A DNA stretch of 8,582 nt. Source: Chloroflexota bacterium (GTDB taxonomy: Bacteria; Chloroflexota; Limnocylindria; QHBO01). Where the stretch lies: the NCBI GenBank assembly GCA_013820865.1, contig JACDHU010000059.1, positions 1 through 8,582 on the forward strand, in the 5' to 3' direction. The position numbers and the translations under genes were made by a program. The notes under the pieces are model-generated. The model was not told where the DNA came from. It ran no database searches and worked only from the letters and a program-made list of their open reading frames with translations. This document shows, one piece after another, positions 5,523-8,582 of this stretch (position 1 is the stretch's first letter; the number at the start of each line of letters is the position of its first letter).

Positions 5523-6539
5523 GTGCCCTTTCTCCCATTCGTCCTGCTCATCGCGTGGCAGGCGCTGAGCCGATCCGCATCGTTCGCGCTTGGCTGGGCG
5601 ACCGCGCTCTACTTCGGCCAGGTGCCAGGTCGCCAGGGCCGGATCCTGTCGGTGATCAGCCTCGCGGCCGCCGGCTGGATCATCGTCATCGTTGGCTTCG
5701 CCATCCCGATCTTCACCGGTGCCGGGCTGGAGATGGCCGGCGTCATCGATGACAACTTCGATGTCGAGGCCATTCACTACATCGGCCTGGTTGCTGCAAT
5801 TGTGCTCACGCCGCCGGTCGTTGCCGGGATCAGTGTTTTCGGCGAGTTCCATCCCGAGCGGAGCATCGGCACGTGGGTGGGTCTCCTGCCGATGTGCTAC
5901 CCGGCGACCTTCATGCTCGGCGCATCGGTCCTGCAGATGGTGGCGCTGACGCCCGTCCTCCTGTTCCAACGCTGGCGTCGCAAACGCAAGCTCGTGCAGG
6001 TTCCGCTCGTCATGCGAAAAGGGAGCAGTGACGATGACCTGGTCGAGGCCGTCCAGTCCGCGCTGAAGACGATCGACATCACCGACGTGCGGGTGACCGA
6101 AGGCTCGGGACCTCGAGTATGGCCGATGCGCACCGTGGGCTTCGCCGCCGAGCACCTGCTCGGTGCCGTCGTGCGCGGCAAGCCGATGCGCCTCGAGGCC
6201 GGCGAGCTCGTGATCTTCGCCTACGCCACCAACATCTCGATCAACGGCCCGAAGGAGGACGCCTATCGCGTTCGGGCCGCCGTCGGGCGAGAGCTTGCGT
6301 TCGCCGATGCCTACCTGACCTGGAACGAGGAGTCACAAGGCTTCGAGGACGAGCTGATCGAGGCACACGCCCTGGTGAACGGTGACGTCGACGCCATGCG
6401 CGAGCGGCTCGATGAGATCCAGGGGCGAATCGACATCGCAAGCCTGAACGGGGAGGAGTGGAATGTGCTGTATCGCCTCCGGCTCCAGGTGGAACAGGCC
6501 GCCTCGCGACGATCGGACGGCCAGGAGCAGCGCGGCTAG
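5523..6539 (+). CDS. Uncharacterised membrane protein with large cytosolic domain
   Basis: This 338-residue protein is one I do not recognise. The N-terminal half is membrane-embedded: hydrophobic stretches at about 3-31 (interrupted by RS at 17-18), 41-65, 86-107 and 118-148. PPVVAGISVFGEFHPERS links the last two helices. A very basic turn (QRWRRKRK, 149-156) marks the cytosolic side. Residues 160-338 form a soluble alpha/beta domain with a strongly charged, helix-rich end (from about 270, many Glu/Asp/Arg) that may be a coiled coil. No enzyme motif is visible. GTG 5523 is the first usable start, because the in-frame ATG at 5499 is followed by a stop. It lies 29 nt after the VOC gene. Its stop overlaps, through CTAG, the stop of the convergent anti-sigma-like gene. 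A sensor, transport-accessory or envelope role would be speculation. Confidence 0.8.
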   Translation: MPFLPFVLLIAWQALSRSASFALGWATALYFGQVPGRQGRILSVISLAAAGWIIVIVGFAIPIFTGAGLEMAGVIDDNFDVEAIHYIGLVAAIVLTPPVVAGISVFGEFHPERSIGTWVGLLPMCYPATFMLGASVLQMVALTPVLLFQRWRRKRKLVQVPLVMRKGSSDDDLVEAVQSALKTIDITDVRVTEGSGPRVWPMRTVGFAAEHLLGAVVRGKPMRLEAGELVIFAYATNISINGPKEDAYRVRAAVGRELAFADAYLTWNEESQGFEDELIEAHALVNGDVDAMRERLDEIQGRIDIASLNGEEWNVLYRLRLQVEQAASRRSDGQEQRG

Positions 6540-6799
6540 AGCCTGACTTCCCTCGCCGCATCGGCGCGCGCGGCGTCGAGGAGCCGGGTTCGCAGTGCCG
6601 GCGACGGCCGATCCTCGTCCGGACAGGCCGCCCCGATGGTCGCAGCCAACGCCATTGCTTCGCGCAGCTCCAGGTGCGGGCGCACGCACGTCGCGAGGTG
6701 TGCGCGCAGGAACGCGGCCTCGTCTGGATCGAGCGCGCCGAGCGCGGCGGCCGGCGCCAGGTCGGCCATGCTGGCGCAGTCGTCATGGTTCACGTTCAC
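6536..6799 (-). CDS. Small orphan anti-sigma-like zinc-binding protein
   Basis: This 87-residue protein resembles the N-terminal ZAS domain of anti-sigma factors that hold ECF sigma factors inactive. Features: H5 and C8 near the start, the ALGALDPDE segment (19-27) typical of RskA-like proteins, then an AHLATC motif with H34 and C38. The usual HxxxCxxC motif is altered: after C38 comes VRPH (H42) instead of a cysteine two residues on, so zinc binding, if present, would use H34, C38 and H42. There is no transmembrane segment and no extracytoplasmic domain, and no sigma factor gene is in the window. The start is GTG 6799, with a second GTG two codons on; neither has a clear ribosome binding site. 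It may be a soluble regulator or a degenerate remnant. Confidence 0.65.
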   Translation of the reverse strand: MNVNHDDCASMADLAPAAALGALDPDEAAFLRAHLATCVRPHLELREAMALAATIGAACPDEDRPSPALRTRLLDAARADAAREVRL

Positions 6800-6848
6800 C
6801 AGTACGGTGCTCGAGTGCCCGCCGGATCAGGCGGGGTTCGTGCTCGCG

Positions 6849-6854
6849 TAGGAT
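6849..6854 (+). promoter_or_regulatory. -10 element (TAGGAT) of a probable leaderless transcript
   Basis: TAGGAT is followed by 6 nt and then ATG 6861, the same geometry as before the VOC gene at 5050. No ribosome binding site precedes this ATG. A leaderless mRNA starting at the ATG is the simplest reading. No -35 is evident. Confidence 0.55.
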
Positions 6855-6860
6855 GGGCCG

Positions 6861-8027
6861 ATGAGATGGCTGCGTCGTATCGGCCTTGCGTTGCTCGTCC
6901 TGGTCGTGGTGCTCGTGGCCTTTGAGCCGACGCGGGTTGCCATCCAGACCGCGGCGATGCTCCCGAGCCTGCTCGACGCGGGACCGAAGCCGCTGGCGAT
7001 CTTCAGCGAGACACCGCAACGCACGAGCCTTCCGTACCGCGCCGCCGAGGAGGGGCAGGATCCCGACTTGGCCGAGCTATGGCTCCCATCGTGGGCATCG
7101 GCGGAACGGCCAGCCGGCGCCATGCTCCTCGTCTTCGGCGTGAACAACCTCGGCCGCAACCATCCGGCCATTGAACGCGTCGCGGACGCGCTGGCCCGTA
7201 CCGGCGTGGCCGTGGTGGTGCCCGATTCGCGCACGTTGCTCGAGGGTCGGCTCGAGGTGGGCGAGATCGACGGCGTGGTGCGCGCCTTCCAATTGCTGGC
7301 CGCGCGGCCGGAGGTGGACCGCGAGCGAATCGGCATCGTGGGCTTCAGCGTCGGTGGGTCGCTGGCGCTCCTGGCGGCACGGGACCCACGGATCGCCTCG
7401 CAGGTCCGCTGGGTCAACGCCTTCGGCGCGTTCGGGGATGCTGCGACCTATCTCAGCTCGGTGTCTGCCCATGCCTACGTGGGCGCCGATGACGAGGTCG
7501 TGCCCTGGACCCCGACGCCGCTGGCGCGCGAGGTCTACCTGCGCTTCATGCTCGACCAGGTCACCGCCGATGCGGACCGTTCGGCCCTCGACGACGCCTT
7601 CGCCGATGCGATCCTCGCCGGCGACCGGCCCGCGGCTGATCCGCAGCTGCGCGCCTCTCTCGAGAGTGACCCGGCGCGGACCGTGCATGACCTCTTTACG
7701 GCGCCGGACCTCGATGCAGCGCGCCATTCGATCGACGAACTGCCGGCCCCGTCGCTGACGTTCATCGACGCGATCTCTCCGGAGCGGCACCTCGACGGGC
7801 TCACCGCGCGCGTGCATCTCATGCACGAGACCGAGGATCGCCACGTTCCCTTCGTGGAGTCACGATCCCTGGCATCGGCCCTGGAGGGGGCCGGCCTGCT
7901 CGAGGCGCACACCGAGTTCCGGCTGTTCGACCACGTTCAGCCGGATGACCTCGACCTGCTTGCCGCAGCACCGGAGCTCTTCAAACTGCTGCTCCACCTC
8001 CGCTCGCTGATGGAGGAGACCCTCTAG
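6861..8027 (+). CDS. Membrane-anchored alpha/beta hydrolase
   Basis: This 388-residue protein starts with a basic tip (MRWLRR) and one hydrophobic helix (7-21), probably an uncleaved signal anchor that puts the enzyme outside the membrane. The catalytic domain begins near 85 with MLLVFGVNNLGRN, an oxyanion-type loop. The nucleophile elbow is GFSVG at 161-165 (S163), the acid is probably D326 in MHETEDRHVP and the base H358 in FDHVQP, giving a full Ser-Asp-His triad. An insert of about 100 residues (200-300) between nucleophile and acid forms a helical lid. The layout is that of dienelactone hydrolase-like or BAAT/acyl-esterase-like proteins; the substrate is unknown. It is probably transcribed alone from the TAGGAT element. 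The stop is 9 nt before the repeat array. Confidence 0.85.
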   Translation: MRWLRRIGLALLVLVVVLVAFEPTRVAIQTAAMLPSLLDAGPKPLAIFSETPQRTSLPYRAAEEGQDPDLAELWLPSWASAERPAGAMLLVFGVNNLGRNHPAIERVADALARTGVAVVVPDSRTLLEGRLEVGEIDGVVRAFQLLAARPEVDRERIGIVGFSVGGSLALLAARDPRIASQVRWVNAFGAFGDAATYLSSVSAHAYVGADDEVVPWTPTPLAREVYLRFMLDQVTADADRSALDDAFADAILAGDRPAADPQLRASLESDPARTVHDLFTAPDLDAARHSIDELPAPSLTFIDAISPERHLDGLTARVHLMHETEDRHVPFVESRSLASALEGAGLLEAHTEFRLFDHVQPDDLDLLAAAPELFKLLLHLRSLMEETL

Positions 8028-8036
8028 TCTCCCACC

Positions 8037-8179
8037 ATGTCCTTCCCCGCGGACACAACAGGGGTTCAACCCCGAAATGTGCTTCTAGTAGGACCGGATC
8101 AGGATCGAAACAGGCGAAATGTGCTCACGGAAGGACTTCAGAAGGTTCTAACGCCCGTTATGTCCTTCCCCAAAGTCAC
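8037..8179. repeat. Degenerate tandem array of ~41-bp units
   Basis: Four units begin at 8037, 8077, 8119 and 8160 (periods 40, 42, 41 bp); the last is partial. Each starts with ATGT(C/G)CT. Units 1-3 share GGAC at unit positions 15-18 and an AGG near position 25, and end in CGAA or CGTT. CGAAATGTGCT is identical at 8073-8083 and 8115-8125, and ATGTCCTTCCCC is identical at 8037-8048 and 8160-8171. The GT(C/G)C...GGAC parts form an imperfect 16-bp dyad in units 1-3. A hairpin (GGGG, TTCAA, CCCC; 8061-8073) lies in unit 1. The array fills the gap between two convergent genes, so it is more likely a 3'-end, REP-like or protein-binding repeat than a promoter. It is not a CRISPR, since there is no unique spacer between long identical repeats. 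Confidence 0.6.
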
Positions 8180-8192
8180 GCGCTCCGAACCC

Positions 8193-8342
8193 TCACTGCG
8201 TCCCGGTGAAGAGCGCGAGCGAGCCGATGATCAGCACGGCGCCGACGGCTACGACCAGCAATCGGGCGATCCAGGCCCGGTTGCGGCGCGCGGGGAGCGG
8301 CTGGTAGCTGCGGCCCTTGCGACGTCGTGACGATCGGCTCAC
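8193..8342 (-). CDS. 49-residue single-helix membrane protein
   Basis: The frame runs from GTG 8342 to TGA 8193 and encodes 49 residues. The first 27 are strongly basic (VSRSSRRRKGRSYQPLPARR and on), followed by one hydrophobic helix (WIARLLVVAVGAVLIIGSLALF) and a short polar end (TGTQ). This predicts a cytosolic basic N-terminus and one inner-membrane span. Its GTG overlaps the stop of the upstream gene in a GTGA arrangement, strong evidence for translation by coupling. I do not recognise a family; it could be an accessory subunit of its neighbour or a lone small membrane protein. Confidence 0.6.
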   Translation of the reverse strand: MSRSSRRRKGRSYQPLPARRNRAWIARLLVVAVGAVLIIGSLALFTGTQ

Positions 8343-8582
8343 GGTGCGCTCCAGGTCTTGCGGAACAGAAAGGGAACGGTGAGCGCCTCTCGGCCGGAGA
8401 CCGATCGGAGTTGCTTACGGGTCCGCTTCAGCAGCTTGCCGTGGAGCGTGCCGTCACCGTACGGCTCCAGCAGGCGCGCGATGTCCCATTCGCGCACGCC
8501 CGCAATCGCTGACTCGGGCAGCCATCGGTCAAGGATGGCCTTCGCTTCATCGATTGCCACGAAGCGCCGTGCGCGCGTGGCG
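8339..8582 (-). CDS. Unrecognised protein, C-terminal part, cut by the window edge
   Basis: The frame is open from the right edge to TGA 8339. An in-frame GTG at 8560 would give 73 residues, but it has no ribosome binding site and the codons before it (ending ARRF) continue in the same style, so the gene probably starts outside the window. The visible 80 or so residues are alpha-helical and charged, with AKAILDRWLPES, WDIARLLEPYGDGTLHGKLL, a basic stretch (KRTRKQLR) and a hydrophobic-aromatic end (LTVPFLFRKTW). There is no membrane helix. I cannot name a family. The last four bases overlap the start of the small membrane protein, indicating an operon of at least these two genes. Confidence 0.6.
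   Translation of the reverse strand, partial: ATRARRFVAIDEAKAILDRWLPESAIAGVREWDIARLLEPYGDGTLHGKLLKRTRKQLRSVSGREALTVPFLFRKTWSAP

Noticed and set aside
5268..6155. 295-codon minus-strand frame opposite the VOC and membrane-protein genes
   Set aside because: His/Arg/Asp-rich antisense reading of GC-rich genes with no recognisable motif. The plus-strand genes explain the region.
8037..8179. CRISPR array
   Set aside because: The repeats are degenerate along the whole unit with only about 11-12 bp identical blocks, no unique spacers of constant size alternate with long identical repeats, and no cas gene is present.
8037..8330. 97-codon plus-strand frame starting in the repeat array
   Set aside because: Its ATG is the first repeat box, it has no ribosome binding site, and it runs antisense to the better supported 49-residue membrane protein.

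Overview
This is an 8.6-kb, very GC-rich chromosomal segment from a free-living bacterium. It has a single-domain secreted resuscitation-promoting factor, GTG starts, few good Shine-Dalgarno sites, and two genes whose -10 hexamer lies 6 nt from the start codon (probable leaderless transcripts). This suggests Actinobacteriota, or a related GC-rich lineage such as the Limnocylindria-type Chloroflexota. No rRNA or marker gene is present, so the phylum is an inference. I see no phage, IS, tRNA, rRNA or CRISPR element.

Left part (1-2507): the end of a conserved hypothetical protein (truncated at the window start) converges on a DUF421 membrane protein. That gene is divergently arranged, across 72 bp, with a YihY/BrkB-type membrane protein. 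A strong GC-rich hairpin follows the YihY gene.

Middle (2508-5018): a Nudix hydrolase is followed by a 24-residue hydrophobic microprotein with a good ribosome binding site. Facing them on the minus strand is a LOG-family (TIGR00730) nucleotide phosphoribohydrolase. Its stop codon overlaps (ATGA) the start of a tiny membrane-protein gene that appears broken by a one-base frameshift. Across a 194-bp divergent intergenic region with several inverted repeats lies the gene for the secreted Rpf-type peptidoglycan hydrolase.

Right part (5019-8582): a VOC/extradiol-dioxygenase-like protein, an uncharacterised four-helix membrane protein with a large cytosolic domain, a small orphan anti-sigma-like zinc protein on the minus strand (its stop shares a CTAG with the membrane protein stop), and a membrane-anchored alpha/beta hydrolase. 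Between the hydrolase and the next convergent gene is a degenerate tandem array of about 41-bp units, each opening with an ATGTSCT motif. The window ends with two coupled minus-strand genes: an unrecognised protein cut by the window edge and a 49-residue single-helix membrane protein.

The genes do not form one pathway. Most are single-gene units with housekeeping or cell-envelope roles, and strand changes often. The parts worth a second look are the small genes, the repeat array, the leaderless promoter pair and the unknown membrane protein. I found no convincing new multi-gene system.
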